Source: Erigeron canadensis
Taxonomy: Eukaryota > Streptophyta > Magnoliopsida > Asterales > Asteraceae
NCBI RefSeq assembly: GCF_010389155.1
Contig: NC_057769.1
Location: 13,020,735 to 13,084,734 of the forward strand
Direction of reading: 5' to 3'
Length of the DNA stretch: 64,000 nt
Shown here: in pieces, positions 46,001 through 58,497 of the stretch
How the letters are laid out: the number at the start of each line of letters is the position of its first letter
Numbering within the stretch: the first letter of the stretch is position 1
The notes under the pieces: generated by a model
What the model saw: the letters and a program-made list of their open reading frames with translations, nothing else
What the model was told of the DNA's origin: nothing
The model's database searches: none
Translations under genes and position numbers: made by a program

Positions 46001-49000
46001 GAAAACAAAAGAGGTGGAGAAACTAACTGCCAATGAGAGACTAGAAACTGCTAAGGGAGGCCAATTTCGTAAGTTGACTGAGTCAGAACTGCAAGATAAG
46101 AGAGCTAGTAATTACGCTTCCAATGCAATGAGAAATTCAAACGGCTATAACGGGGTGTGGAAGTTGCCCTTTGCAAGAGTTGTCGGCCGCCGAAAGTGAT
46201 GAGGCAGATTAGATAAATCTGAGTCAAACTTGTAATGCCGTCGTCAAGAATGATTGAATTGAAATTTCAAAGCTACGCCTTGAGAACTATGTGATTTTTT
46301 ATTGGTTAGTTTAATTGGATATATTACTATTTACTTGTCAGCTAGCAAACCATTTGCTTTCTTTCTTTTCTACTCTTTGAAGAAATAGAAAGTTCTCTAT
46401 TCTCTTTTTACAACATTTGCACCATGCTAGTGACACATATTCAATGTTGTCTCCTAACGCTTCACATTATTATTCATGGATAATCAAGTTCCAAGCTAAG
46501 AATCCCAATTGATGCTACAACGCAACTATTATGCTTTTAAGAAGCAATTACTTAGAGCTTAAAAAGACAATAAGTATAGAATGCAATATTGGCGCCAAAA
46601 TATTATGTTTATATAATACATGTGCCACTAGATTACACTAGAAGATAGTAAGATACCTTTCAAGAACTTGATAAGGATCCACAACAAGCTCGAGTTTCCC
46701 ATCCACCCATAAAGAATACCGAACATTGGGAAAAAGCCTATGAAGTAGAAGTTTTGGTACCTGTCAAGCAAATGAGCTTGGATAAGAAGACTGCTAGGCA
46801 TTTCTCTGAAAAATATGTGAACCCTAGCCGTCTAGGCAAAAGAGAACATTTCATATAGTATGAAAGCATAGCATTTGAGTTTTATGTGGCACTTATAAAT
46901 ATGCACATTTGAGATGCTCTAGTCTCTATAGTTTGATTTTGAAAGCTCGTTCAAGTTACTGTCACTTTGTACTTACCTGAAAGAACTAAAAAAAAACTAT
47001 AGATCACATAGAGTTGGCCAGCTTATGTACTCATCTTTTCATTCATTTATAAAATTTTCTCATTTTCCATTGTGAGCCCCGGCTTTATTTCCGGCTAAAG
47101 CAAAGTGTAAACTAATAATGCTAGCCCAAAGTAGTAGACTAACCCAATAACCGCTGCATAGTAGCCTGCAACTTAAAGCTAAGAAGGTTGTTAAACTTCT
47201 CACAAACTATCTATGTCAGAACATTGTTAAAAAAGGGGATCCAAAATCCAGTCTTCATTTATTCATATCTCCTCACACTTCATAAATGCACAATGGACAA
47301 ATGGATTAAGCAGCAGACATATAAGTAAGGTATGCATTCATTTACCTTTCCATTACGTCTTGGGTCAGTATATGGCAGGTTGTGGACAACAATGATTCTC
47401 CACAATCCTATCCTCTTGCTATCATATACTCTGCTTGAGTTTCTAAGGAATCTTTCTGTTTCTTCATCAACGAACATCATAAAACAAACAGTTTGCCTTG
47501 AAGTTTCACTAATGTTCTTTGGTTGTTGAATAATATCATAGGCTCCTGCAAAGCTTAAATCATTAGATTATTCCATGGGTTGATGTGGCAAGTGATGAGT
47601 TCAAACACATTTACATATGAATGGGTTGATCCGGTTTATGAAAAAGAAATAGGTAAGTCGGTGGGAAACCTCTGGTCCAATGTACTGTCTTGGTACTCAG
47701 AGCGCACACCGGTTGACCTGGTTTATGATTTGATGGGTAAAGCGTAAACAAAGCACATAGCCAAAAAAGTGATTGAAAGTTACCCGAACTGCATATTTGA
47801 TACACACAATCTATTAAAACACTTTAGTCAATATATAAAAGGAATCTTGAATTAATAATAAATTTTTTAACATACTAACATATATAACAGATTAACTACT
47901 TATGATGAACTTACACAAAACTTGCATAAAAACTGTTTTGAGTCAGCCTGACCTGGCCCATACAAAGTTTACCTAGTTCAACCAAAACCGTTTGGAGTTA
48001 CCCAACCCACCAATGACCAATCCATCCATTTTTGCCATCTCCAGTAAAGTTTAAAAGTGGGAAACATTGAACAGATTTATATATAAATATACCAAAAATT
48101 GCTGATGCTACAAGCACACCGCGACACTGATCCATCTCAAAAAGATCTGTATCGTCAATATCAAATCCCGTCTTGCGTCCAGGCTTATCTCCTGTAACAA
48201 ATCTTTTGGTATAATTAAGCACCAAGCCCATGAGCATTAGTTAAAAAAATCATGGGTTTCAAATATCATTTGCTGAACAATGCTGAGTTCTGGAGAACAC
48301 ATACCCACAATGAATCATCATTGACTCCTTGACTTCATAAGATTCAAATCTGTGTTTCAAAGAAGGATATCCACCGAAAATCGAGCCTCCAAACTCACTT
48401 GCAGTTAAGTTCTCTTCATGGACGTATGTCAGATTTTGGATCACCGGCGAATATGATGAGGCTTTTGGCATTAATTTAGTAGCTTCTTCCACAGGGAGGT
48501 AACACACTGGACATGCTGATGTGTAGAAAAATGTCATAAACTCAATGTATAGGCATGACTAAAAGGGCTAATGGATTATTTCTAAAAGCATGGGTCAAAG
48601 AGGTAAATTATCTAATTTTTAAAAGTAACTCAGAAAAGAGATGCAGTAAAAAGGTCAAAACGTTGGATAAATGTTTCCAAATGCTCACAGGCTTCTAACT
48701 TTTTTAAGAATCTAAGCTTGTTTTTTTTATAACATTATTTTAGCATGATTAATACATTGATCCATTCATCCAGAGATGGAAAATTCGATATATTTAACTA
48801 AGAATAGGTCGGTTTAGATGATGTCTTAGCTCTAGTTAAAAGGAAAACAAGTCAAATGGGTGAAACACGATGCAGTCGCCTAGAATGTATTTTTAATGCA
48901 CAAAACCTCAGATTATGATACTCAAAAGACCAGATTATTAATAATACAGTATAATGTATGTAATCAAAATTGACATACTGGAGATTTACATCAACTCTTA

Positions 49001-51193
49001 GGATTTTTGGATAAAAAAGATTTCAACCTTTTTAATTCTACAATAGTTACCCGTTTTTACCTCAAGTTACATTTAGTCCGTTATACAACCAGCCCATATT
49101 GCCACAGGTAGTATTTTCCATATACAATATGCTTTGATGTGTATAATTTGAAGTGTTAACAAAAGCTAAAAAAGAAGCTTACGACGTGGCCCAATTCTTC
49201 TTTTATCTGCTGGTGGTGGAGGCAATGTGAAGGTCTCACAAGGATTCCCGGGAGGGAGGGTATATCCAGAGAAATAAATTGGAGGTGGAGGTGGAGGTGG
49301 TTGAGCAGTAATAATTTTACCAGTATTACCATTAATATTCATACTATCGTCTGCTAAAGAATTATCATACTCTTGAGTTCCTATTTCACCAAAACCTGCT
49401 GGTGAATGTCCAGAAAACCCTATATCTGAAATGTTAATTAGTCCTGAGCTCCGGGTAACACCAAATTCTCGTGTAACCTCGCCTGAAGATAGCCCAAAAA
49501 TATATTTAACTTTAAATGTAAAATCATAGATTAACAACACACTCATAAATTAAACTGGGTTGCACTTAACTAAATGACTATTATTGTAAGGCATTAAACA
49601 TCACCAAAAGAAACGCATTTTTCACATGTTGAAAGAAATATGATTTTAAAACAATATAAATAAGTGATCAACACCTACTGTTTCACTTTAATACCAACAG
49701 CTTCTTCAAGGTTCCCAAGGTTATTCCATAAACATGAAAAGAACAGCTAAACATCTGTAATATACGGTGTGCATTTTAGACGTGATTATCGATTATATTG
49801 TGACCTATAAAATAGAAGGCTTCTTATATTCAGGTAACCTACATATGAAACCGCAGAAAAGCTAATCAAAATGGTAAATTAAGATTATCTTTTATATGCA
49901 TTTGTTCTAGCAAATTTTCAATTACATCCAAATAACACGGAACTTGTGTTAACAACAGAAAAAAGATCAGTTTAATACACCAGCATAAATTACAGTGTTT
50001 CATACAAAAAGCTGATATGGCATTATCTTTGGTAATTTGATTATGAAATCTTTTACTCAAAAATGACTTAAAAGCATGTCTAATCCATTGGAATGTGACT
50101 CAAAACCATTTTTTCTTATCTGTGTATTTTGCTATTTACTTCGCCGTGTGTAATCAGCATACTGTATGGTTTAGATTCATAGGCAAACCAACAAGCATTT
50201 CAAAAGCCTAACTCATGATAATACTACACCCTACTGATTCTGATTTCGCGCTACGCACGTCATTTAAGCATACTAAAACTATCATATATAGATATTACTC
50301 AACTTATAATAATTTTGCACTCGTTTATTTAATCCAATACTCATACTTGCACTATTTAAAAAAAACACAAAAAAAAATTTTTTGGGTAAAAGGCTTTTAG
50401 GCCGGTTAGTAACTTAGTATAAATAAGCAAAAAATTCAGGAAGCTTACAAAACTCAAATTCGGCAAATAGAACAAATCTAAACCTTTACTTAATTGTTGA
50501 GTGTGGAGTTAAATGTTTGTACATATTGGATAATTAGAAGGGCACCAACGCAATGCAGTGGCCCAAACATGTCATGGAAGACGATGATTCCCGTTGTTAA
50601 TGATGATTCCCGTTGTTATTAATATAGTTTAATAACCATATTATTTGTTTTCCCCTCAATTTATTAATTTCAAGATTTCAATCATCACTATTTTCACCTA
50701 AACATACTTTTCCACACGCATCTAAAAAGTCAAAAATACCCATCCTAAGTCAAAGCATAACACCCAATGCCGGTAACGTCTTCAACGGTATATGAGAATT
50801 TTGAGATGTAAACAGTCTTACCCCTACCGAAGGTCTTAAGGCTACTTCCAGGTTCTACCTTGGTAGACTAGGACCTCTAGCAAAACCTCTTCCTCCATTT
50901 TAGATATAGATATAGATAGATGTATACTACTTTTATAAATAAAAATCAACAACTAACAACTAATCAACTATACCAAAATTTGAAAAACTTTTAGCAAATT
51001 AATTACTAGCAGATAAGGAACGAAAGAAGAAGAAGAAACCTTTGGCAACATAAAGTATCAACAACATAGCAGCTGCTATAACTGAAACAAAGAATAACAG
51101 CAGCATTGCACGCCTGTTTCTTCCATGTACTTTAAACATCCACATTTCATCTTTCTCTTTACTATTACTATTACTACTACTAATCATTAACAT
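43071..51193 (-). CDS. DUF616 (TOD1/MUCI70-type) membrane protein, nine exons
   Basis: Minus-strand exons are 51193-51040, 49482-49183, 48515-48305, 48202-48093, 47545-47346, 46760-46657, 45215-45028, 44164-43965 and 43265-43071. All junctions are GT/AG and in phase, giving 553 residues. Residues 29-50 form one transmembrane helix after a short basic cytosolic tail, a type II Golgi topology. A proline-rich stem (Q-P-P-P-P-P-P-P) follows. The conserved domain then runs from C-P-V-C-Y-L-P near residue 152 to about 490, with F-G-G-Y-P-S-L, G-F-D-I-D-D-T-D, V-H-N-L-P-Y-x-D-P-R and Y-S-L-W-V-D-G-K, the last like a glycosyltransferase core. The C-terminus is proline-rich then arginine-rich. Arabidopsis relatives are implicated in mucilage polysaccharide synthesis (MUCI70) and turgor regulation (TOD1). 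The activity is still debated. A second in-frame ATG lies two codons downstream of the chosen start. Confidence 0.88.
45999..46110 (+). mobile_element. Possible gypsy Gag fragment in a DUF616 intron
   Basis: A plus-strand open stretch reads G-Q-F-R-K-L-T-E-S-E-L-Q-D-K-R-A, very like the segment just before the zinc knuckle of plant gypsy Gag proteins; the knuckle itself is absent. It lies antisense in the 1.44-kb intron between exons 6 and 7. It is too short to delimit an element. Confidence 0.4.
50750..50890 (+). mobile_element. SINE-like fragment near the first DUF616 exon
   Basis: It contains GATGTAAACAGTCTTACCCC, then a CTACC...GGTTCTACC stretch. The motif GATGTAAACAGTCTT recurs at about 60093 in the NFD6 intron. 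It resembles the conserved 3' region of some plant SINEs, but the ends are not resolved. Confidence 0.35.
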
Positions 51194-51790
51194 ATTTAAA
51201 TTTTTTTGGTTATAATATAGTAAGTTGAGTGATCAGTCAGTCAAAAACAGTGAGTTGCCGTAATGAGTGATCATTGCTTTTGTAATGAGTGATAAGTAGT
51301 CATTGGTAGTTTAAATGGGAGATCCGGGAAGAACGGTGAAAACGATGTGGTGCTCGTTATTAAGCTAAACATCTTCCTCAACTCTTCTTAAAACTTTTTA
51401 TTCTATTTTAATTTTAAACAAAATATTAATAAATTTTTTATATTTTTATAAAAATAACAACCAACATTACATCACAAACAAACTCTTTTTTATTCAGACT
51501 TGCTAACCTCCAACCCCCTCCTTATAAAAAATACATTGAGATGAGAAACTCAAGACTTAAACCCGAGACCTTGAGAACAATTCATCTACGAGGCCTACAT
51601 AATAGATTTAGAAGATACCCTTGATCAACCCACCTAAGTGAAAACTAAAATACATTACTGAACTAGTACATTTTAACTAATACATAATTAAAATACATTA
51701 AATTCCTAAAACTTAAACTAATACAATTAAACTAATACATAATTAAAAATTAAACATGTAAATGAAACTACTCCTCGTCCTATTCGTCGT
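51194..51790. other. DUF616 promoter region and decayed repeats
   Basis: Upstream of the minus-strand DUF616 gene. A stretch at about 51530-51610 (AAACCCGAGACCTTGAGAAC) looks like a reversed tRNA-type B box and may be another SINE remnant. No other gene or element is supported. Confidence 0.35.
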
Positions 51791-51799
51791 TATCCTCTT

Positions 51800-52651
51800 T
51801 TTCAAAATAAAATCTGCTCTCGTACTCGGTTTGTAAATATTTTCAGTACGCCATATGAGCCTTTAAATCCTTCCTCGATAAACCAACTAGAATCGGTTTT
51901 GCTAAAAACTTCATGGAATCTTGAACATCGACCCGCAATAACGCCTCGGATTGTTGTAGAACCAAGTTAGCAATACTTTGGGTCGCTTCCAACCCCGATG
52001 ATCGTCTAGATGTCGCATCCATTACGAGCACTCTTAGTGCGCTCCCCATCTTTGGTTTTGAATTTAAACAAGTCCACAATCTTATTCCAAAAAATATCAT
52101 TCGTCATCGAGTTACTCGCAACTAGATCTTGTAAAGCGAATACCCAACATTTCGTCAACAAAACACAATCCACCTCAGACCAACCCCTTTTCTCAAGCGG
52201 TTTTTTTTTTTGCTTCTTTCATTTCCCTGTAATCGCAACCTCATCCGCCTCTTCAACCCCATCCGTTGAAGCCACACTATCCCATTCGGGTACATTACCA
52301 TTGATCTTTAATGGGATTTCGTTGTGTGAATTCTTGTTGTCGTTGCTCAAATTGTTGTTGGCTCATCGCCATTTGTTGTTGAAGCATCAACAATTGTTGT
52401 TGAATTTGTTGTGGAATTTGGTATGCACTCGTAACCGGATTATAGCCCAATTTGTTATAAAAAGTTTGTGAATACGGGTTAACGACACACGGTGGGTTAA
52501 CAAATATAGAAATTGATGGGTTGGAAATCGATGGGTTGCTTGTTTGGATTTGAGTAAAGAATGACAAACCCGCAAATGTGTTTTCAAGTAGATTCATGAA
52601 CATGTTGTTAGCTTGATTCGAAAGAAGGTTGTTTTCATTACTACGAGACAT
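51800..52651 (-). pseudogene. Harbinger-associated Myb/SANT-like protein, broken
   Basis: The minus strand starts at the ATG at 52651 with a Q-rich N-terminal region (Q-Q-I-Q-Q-Q-L-L-M-L-Q-Q-Q) over 118 codons. After a stop and frameshifts, W-D-S-V-A-S-T-D-G-V-E-E-A-D-E-V-A appears, then R-G-W-S-E-V-D-C-V-L-L-T-K-C-W, a SANT/Myb-type tryptophan pattern, then N-D-I-F-W-N-K-I-V-D-L-F-K. This is the layout of the DNA-binding partner protein of PIF/Harbinger transposons, which is abundant in related genomes and often mis-annotated. Several stops show it is dead. No transposase or terminal repeats were found beside it. Confidence 0.65.
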
Positions 52652-53209
52652 GATTGAATGGATAATCTAATGTTTGAATGTAATTATTTTGAGTAGTTGA
52701 TAGTATTGTGTTTAAATGATTGTTTTTGATTTAGTGTAAAAAAATGAGTTATATACACAAAAAGGGTAGTAGCCTTTAGCTTTGATTAAAAAAATTTGAA
52801 TTTTTTGTTTTTTCTTTTAATTTTTATTTTGCAACGGTATAGAAACAGCCGGATCTCACACTCAATTCGTCGATCTTATTCTTAAATATGAAGGAGGCTA
52901 TTTTCGACGGGGAAGAACAAGGTGCTAGCACTAGCTTCGTTAAGAAAGAGCCCAAGGATGAGTTCGTTCTGGGTGTAGAGCGGCCTAATATGAGTAACTT
53001 CTCACAAAGCAACATTAATAATTTTCAAAATTTTTATAAAAAGTAAAAATAAAAATAGATGGGCTTGAAGCCAAAGGGGGCAAAAACGTAATTGAACCAT
53101 ATATATCTATCACAAAAGTAGGGTTTTTTTTTTATCCCTCTTCACTATCATCTCATCTGTTACTCCAAACCGCCGGAAAAACAAACCCCAAATTCTCAAA
53201 CAAACAAAT
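52652..53209. other. Upstream region of eIF3d
   Basis: AT-rich from 52652 to 52840, then a GC-richer stretch with a 60-odd-codon open frame (about 52890-53045, +) that I cannot identify. A pyrimidine-rich run (GGGTTTTTTTTTTATCCC, about 53122-53139) shortly before the eIF3d ATG is probably its promoter or 5' UTR. Confidence 0.4.
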
Positions 53210-54940
53210 ATGGTCGGATTCGAAATCGGCGATGTCCCATTCAACCCAGACGGCTGGGGTCCACCAGAACCCACTGATTCATCAGCCCCAATCCTCCCTA
53301 ACCACCCAATCAACGTCCCATTCGCCCCCTTTTCACGGTCCGATAAACTCGGCCGTATCGCCGACTGGACAAGATCCAACTACAACAACAACCTTAACCG
53401 TAACAACAACCGAAACAACAACATGAATCCCAACGACTCCGCTTTCGATTTCACAACAGACGATTCCTTCGGCTTAAACGCCGAAAACGACGCCACTTTT
53501 CACGTCGTCGACGGAAAACCAGCGCCACGTCAGCGAAACAATTTCGGACCAAAATGGCGGTTTCAGAATAACAAAAACCAACTCCCACAACGCCGTGATG
53601 AAGAAGTTGAAGCTAAGAAACGTGAAGCTGAAAAACAAAGAGCTCGGCGTGATAGATTGTATCACGCCAATCGTACGGGTAATAATCCTCGCCGTGAAGC
53701 GGCTGTTTTTAAATCTTCTGTTGATATTCAACCTGAATGGAATATGTTAGATCAAATACCTTTTTCGACATTTAGTAAACTTTCGTATACGGTCCCTGAG
53801 CCCGAAGATTTAGTTATTTGTGGTGCGGTTGAGAGTTACGATAAGAGTTACGATAGGACTACCCCTAAAAACGAGAGACGGTTAGAGAGGTTTAAGAATA
53901 GGAATTTCTTTAAGGTTACTACCACTGATGACCCCGTTATTCGTAGGCTTGCTAACGAGGATAAGGCGACTGTTTTCGCGACTGATGCCATACTGTCGAC
54001 TTTGATGTGTGCACCTAGGTCGGTTTATTCGTGGGATATCGTCGTTCAACGTGTTGGGAATAAGTTGTTTTTCGATAAACGAGATGGGTCTCAGTTGGAT
54101 TTGTTGAGTGTGAATGAAACCTCTCAAGAACCGTTGCCTGAAGCTAAGGATGATATAAACTCGGCTCATTCGTTGTCTGTAGAGGCTGCATATATTAATC
54201 AGAATTTTTCACAGCAGGTTTTGGTTAGGGATGGGAATAAGGTTACGTTTGAAGAGCCGAATCCGTTTGCTAGTGAAGGGGAAGAGGTGGCGTCGGTTGG
54301 GTATAGGTATAGGCGATGGAAGCTTGATAACGAGACGAATTTGGTTGTTAGGTGTGAGGTTCAGAGTTATATTGATGTTAATGATAAGAAGTCGTTTTTG
54401 ACTTTGAATGCTTTGAATGAGTTTGATCCAAAGTTTTCGGGTGTGGATTGGAGGAGGAAGTTGGATACTCAAAGGGGTGCGGTTTTAGCTACCGAGTTGA
54501 AGAACAATGCTAATAAGATTGCAAAGTGGACTGCACAAGCGATTTTGGCTAGTGCCGATATGATGAAGTTGGGGTATGTTACTAGGGTTCATCCTCGTGA
54601 TCATTTTAATCATGTTATACTGGCGGTTGTTGGGTATAAGCCACGAGAGTTTGCTGGGCAGATTAATCTGAATACTTCTAACATGTGGGGAATTGTCAAG
54701 TCGATTGTGGATTTGTGTATGAAGTTGGGTGAAGGGAAGTATGTGCTGGTTAAGGATCCGCAAAAGCCTCAAGTTAGGATTTACGAGGTACCTGCTGATG
54801 CTTTTGAAAACGATTATGTGGAAGAACCACTGCCCGAGGATGAACAGGTTCAGCCTCCTTTGGAAAATGATGATGCTATCGATCAAATTGCTGCTAAAGA
54901 GGAAACCACAGAGGCCAAGGAAGTTATAGCCGAAGCCTAG
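53210..54940 (+). CDS. EIF3D: Translation initiation factor eIF3 subunit D
   Basis: A single uninterrupted 576-codon frame starting G-F-E-I-G-D-V-P-F-N-P-D-G-W-G-P-P, the hallmark N-terminus of eIF3d. It shows the full family layout: an Asn-rich variable linker (residues about 62-82), the K-W-R-F-Q-N basic stretch, the central P-E-W-N-M-L-D-Q-I-P-F region, and the cap-binding fold with Y-S-W-D-I-V-V-Q-R and the later F-D-P-K-F-S-G-V-D-W-R. The acidic C-terminal tail is also typical. eIF3d joins the eIF3 complex on the 40S subunit and can bind the mRNA cap directly on selected messages. The lack of introns matches my recollection of plant eIF3d genes. The coding region is GC-richer than its surroundings and shows no damage. 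A donor-like AAG|GTATTAC just after the stop (54947) suggests a 3'-UTR intron. Confidence 0.96.
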   Translation: MVGFEIGDVPFNPDGWGPPEPTDSSAPILPNHPINVPFAPFSRSDKLGRIADWTRSNYNNNLNRNNNRNNNMNPNDSAFDFTTDDSFGLNAENDATFHVVDGKPAPRQRNNFGPKWRFQNNKNQLPQRRDEEVEAKKREAEKQRARRDRLYHANRTGNNPRREAAVFKSSVDIQPEWNMLDQIPFSTFSKLSYTVPEPEDLVICGAVESYDKSYDRTTPKNERRLERFKNRNFFKVTTTDDPVIRRLANEDKATVFATDAILSTLMCAPRSVYSWDIVVQRVGNKLFFDKRDGSQLDLLSVNETSQEPLPEAKDDINSAHSLSVEAAYINQNFSQQVLVRDGNKVTFEEPNPFASEGEEVASVGYRYRRWKLDNETNLVVRCEVQSYIDVNDKKSFLTLNALNEFDPKFSGVDWRRKLDTQRGAVLATELKNNANKIAKWTAQAILASADMMKLGYVTRVHPRDHFNHVILAVVGYKPREFAGQINLNTSNMWGIVKSIVDLCMKLGEGKYVLVKDPQKPQVRIYEVPADAFENDYVEEPLPEDEQVQPPLENDDAIDQIAAKEETTEAKEVIAEA

Positions 54941-56057
54941 ATCAGAAGGTATTACATCTTTATGCTATGTGTTTTTCTTTGAATAGTTTGCTCTTCTTTA
55001 CTATGCCTTAGCTGTTTTGTTGCTTATCATAACAGCGTCGATACAAATAATATTGGCAAAACAGGCATGTGTAAATTACTGGTCAAAACAAGTATCTGTT
55101 TTTTCCAAGAGCGAAATGTGTAAAGTTGGCTTGGGTAATGACTTTAAAAACTTGTTATGAAAAGTATATAGGTCTAAGAATCTAGGTTTTTTTGAATGAA
55201 GTGTTTCCAAATGATGTATGCGTGAATATTACACTTTTTTTTAATATGAATTGTTTCGCGACTAAAGTTTTTTATTAGCGTAAATTGTTTTTGCTACTTG
55301 TTTGAGATGCAAATCATCCCCAATCAACTATCATTGTATTAATTGGCCAAACTTGCCACCTCTACTGATTGATCTGTGTTGAAGCTTAGAAGGTAGATTT
55401 TATTATTATTATTTACTTTTTTTGTTACGTGTTCTGTTTTTAATCAGTTACTGCTCTCTTTGTTATCCTTTACCTGTTTGTGGCTTGTGATTATGTCTAA
55501 GGGGTGGTTAGTTAAATTAAGGGGCGGTTGATTAGATGAGTCAAGTGACTAGTCAAAATGAGTGTTTATGCTTTCAGAGTAAAACTGGTGAATTTTGTTG
55601 GGTAATTGGGAAAGACACTTTTTCTATCATTCACTATGTCATAGTTAAATAATTAATACCCTAATAATAATTACAAAGCTGTTTAACTAATATACGAGTT
55701 TGGGTCCTTGATGAAATGTTTTTGAATGTTATATGCATTAAAACCGTTCTCATTTGGCTTAATTTTTTCTGCTCAAGTATTTTGCTATACCCATTTGACC
55801 CATTGGTGATGCAACTCATCTCAGTTGATCTATTCATTAGTTCACGAGTCAAAATTGATCCTCTAAATATAATACTCTATGAGATGGCATTTGCAGGATG
55901 CTGGTATTTTTTGCTATACACTTTACAGTGAACATGCTTGCAAAATGTTCAGACTAATATATCTGTAGTATGTTGAACCTGTAATTAGTCATCCATAATT
56001 TGAACTCGGATATGGACTGGTTGATGCTTTACTTTTGTAAAAATTGGGTAAAACTTA
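54941..56057. other. eIF3d downstream region
   Basis: Probably contains the eIF3d 3' UTR, possibly spliced. There is no coding sequence I can support; short open stretches here lack protein-like composition. Confidence 0.4.
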
Positions 56058-56309
56058 GGTTGCGTTTGTTTCACAGAATCTGATGGAATCTGATGGAATT
56101 GGAATTGAATTCCATTCCTTAGTGCGTTTGGTTGTTTAAAGGAGGAATCTCATTCCGTATGAATGTAAACATTCCACCATTTGATGGAATCTCCATTCCT
56201 TGGAGATGGAGAAAAATCAAAAACATTCCGTCAAATTCCATTCCTTCAGATTCTAATTCCTTCGAAAGATTCCATTCCTTCCAAAAATATCCTGTGAACC
56301 AAACGCGCC
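56058..56309. mobile_element. Tourist-like MITE, about 252 bp
   Basis: The ends are imperfect inverted repeats: GGTTGCGTTTGTTTCACAG at the left and CTGTGAACCAAACGCGCC at the right. The body consists largely of ATTCCATTCC-type repeats and their inverse, giving strong self-complementarity. TTA lies directly left of the element and, one base off, to its right, consistent with the 3-bp TTA/TAA duplication of PIF/Harbinger MITEs. Confidence 0.65.
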
Positions 56310-58488
56310 GTTAACTCTTGCTTGTGTCATGTGTCCAAGATTTATGTAAAAATATACTCAGGTCACATAACCTTTCACAGTTCAACTTATAATCTCTATT
56401 TGCGTATGGTATATAATCGCTGTTTATTTTTTATTGTAGTTTCCAGTTAAAAGGCATCTTAGCTGCTCTATATTCTATTTGTCAATGTATTTTGCGCTCA
56501 ATGTCTTGTTATATAGCTAGAATTCAATGAGGGTTGGTAATAATAACAATAAAGTTTGAGCTTTAATGTCTACATACCATGTTGGGTTCATTAAGATCTG
56601 CTTTGGTAAAGCTTTCTAAGTAAGGTGTTATCGATATGTGGGTTTTGTGATGTATACTTGATGCTCTTCTTGCCACTTAATTTTTCAATATGAATCCGAA
56701 AGTATTAGCTACATAGGATGTGGGATTGTGTGCCCGTTTGCTAATCTTTCAGATTTATATATCTAGTGGCGTTCTTATTTTGCTTTAGCTCATCTTGTTA
56801 GTCAAATGATATTTGACATTTCGACTAAATGTTTTAGAGTGTATGAGGTTACAATGCTTAAATTGTTGACGTTTGCTCATTTTGTTGTTTTTTAGGTACC
56901 CTATAATTGCTGTCAGCATCTTTGAGTTGAGAAATGCATTGCGGGTGAAATAACCTGAGCTTATGTTTTTTTTTGTTATTTGTGTTTCTTCACAACAGAG
57001 GCAGATGCTTTCTGTGTTAAGCTTTTGTTCCAATGACCTTTTTTTAGACATCTGTTTTGATGACCGAGAGTTTGTGGTATTTTGCATCTAATATGTAATG
57101 GGATTTTAGCATCTTCACTATATGCTTTTATCTGCTTCTAGATATACATTACATGGTTGGCAGTTTTTTCTTTGGATATACAAATGGATAAGTCAAAATG
57201 AACTGTTTGGCAGTATGGCTTGTGTTTTGCCAACATGTCTAGTTCTCTAGAAAAGGATCTAATAATAGAGTTACTGAAACATTGAAATACAGCAAATTAG
57301 ATTCCAAGAGAACTGAATTAATGATCATTAAGGTTCTGGGTGTTGCGTGCGGCCATGCGATTTCTTGACGTTGTGGCTGTGTTCTGGTTGCTGGGAAGAG
57401 CAATGTCGTTTAAATGTAGATTCTTTCAATGTTAAAAGTATTGCATATTTCTTATGACACATAATTTGTTTCTTTGCTATGCGTTTGCTGTTTTTTATCT
57501 GTAGTCCCGTGTCTTACACAGGCGATAACTTTAAATTTCTACTATAATGATAGATCAAAAATATAATCTATTTTATACTAATAATGAAAAACAATAGTGT
57601 TGTATGAATTAACCCAACAAACGAAGGGTTATGAGTTGTGACTTATAACTTTTAAGTTCTCATAATGGAAATGTATACAGTTTGAATTATTATGGGTCAA
57701 ATTGGCTAATAATCATGTAACTATGTAAGAGGGTTTTTTTCTTTTTCCAAGGTCATCAATCAATTTGAAACATATCACCTTAAAACAACCAGCACAAATA
57801 ACGACACTTGAAAAGTGTTTTACTCCATAACCAAACACGATACAAATATTACCTTGAATCCTTGTTTGACATAACAACCAATACACTAGGCTGAGTGGAA
57901 TGGTGACGAGGAGGGTGAGACGACTTGCGTCATGTGGCATGTAGGGTACGAAAAGTTGCCCTTCGGAAAAGGTGAAAAATGGTGGGGTTTGGAGAGCAGG
58001 ACGGCTTGCGTTATGTGACACTTTCACATTGTTCCCCCCTCCTAGCATCTTTTTTTTTTTAAACCATGTCAAGTCAACAAGTAAAAAGGCAAGCCAGGTA
58101 AGTTGTTGGAAATGTAAGTCGCCCCTCATGGGTGGTGTGGAGGGTAAACTAGGGTGAAGTGACATGGAGTTCGCCTCTTTTTTGCTTCCACTCCCTTCGG
58201 AATTATAGTTTCCAAATCAAAGATTAGTTGTAAATCAACTAAAAATAAACCTCATGAAAATTATTTTTAAAAATGAAAATAACAAGTTATGTCATACTAG
58301 GCTGACACTATTCAATTTTGAGTCATCATGTCGATTAACAAACCTAAATATATTAAACTCGGAGTAGAATTGTGTAATCTCGGTTCGTCAACATGTTAAA
58401 TTGTCATGTTGTATTTGGGTTAGGCTTTTAGGTCATCATGTCGACTAGTGAACCAAAATCCAATAGCCCAACCTAAAATAGGGTCAAG
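56310..58488. other. Intergenic region, no gene recognised
   Basis: AT-rich DNA. Around 57885-58190 a GC-richer patch with repeated CGACTTGCGT/CGGCTTGCGT and GTGACA motifs is probably a decayed MITE, but its ends cannot be fixed. Confidence 0.35.
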
Positions 58489-58497
58489 TTTTTTACA

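Noticed and set aside
54485..54886. Minus-strand open frames across eIF3d
   Set aside because: Antisense shadows of the eIF3d coding sequence.
57713..58165. 150-codon minus-strand open frame
   Set aside because: It lies in a probable MITE-like repeat, with no domain resemblance and a low-complexity poly-Lys stretch from a T run.
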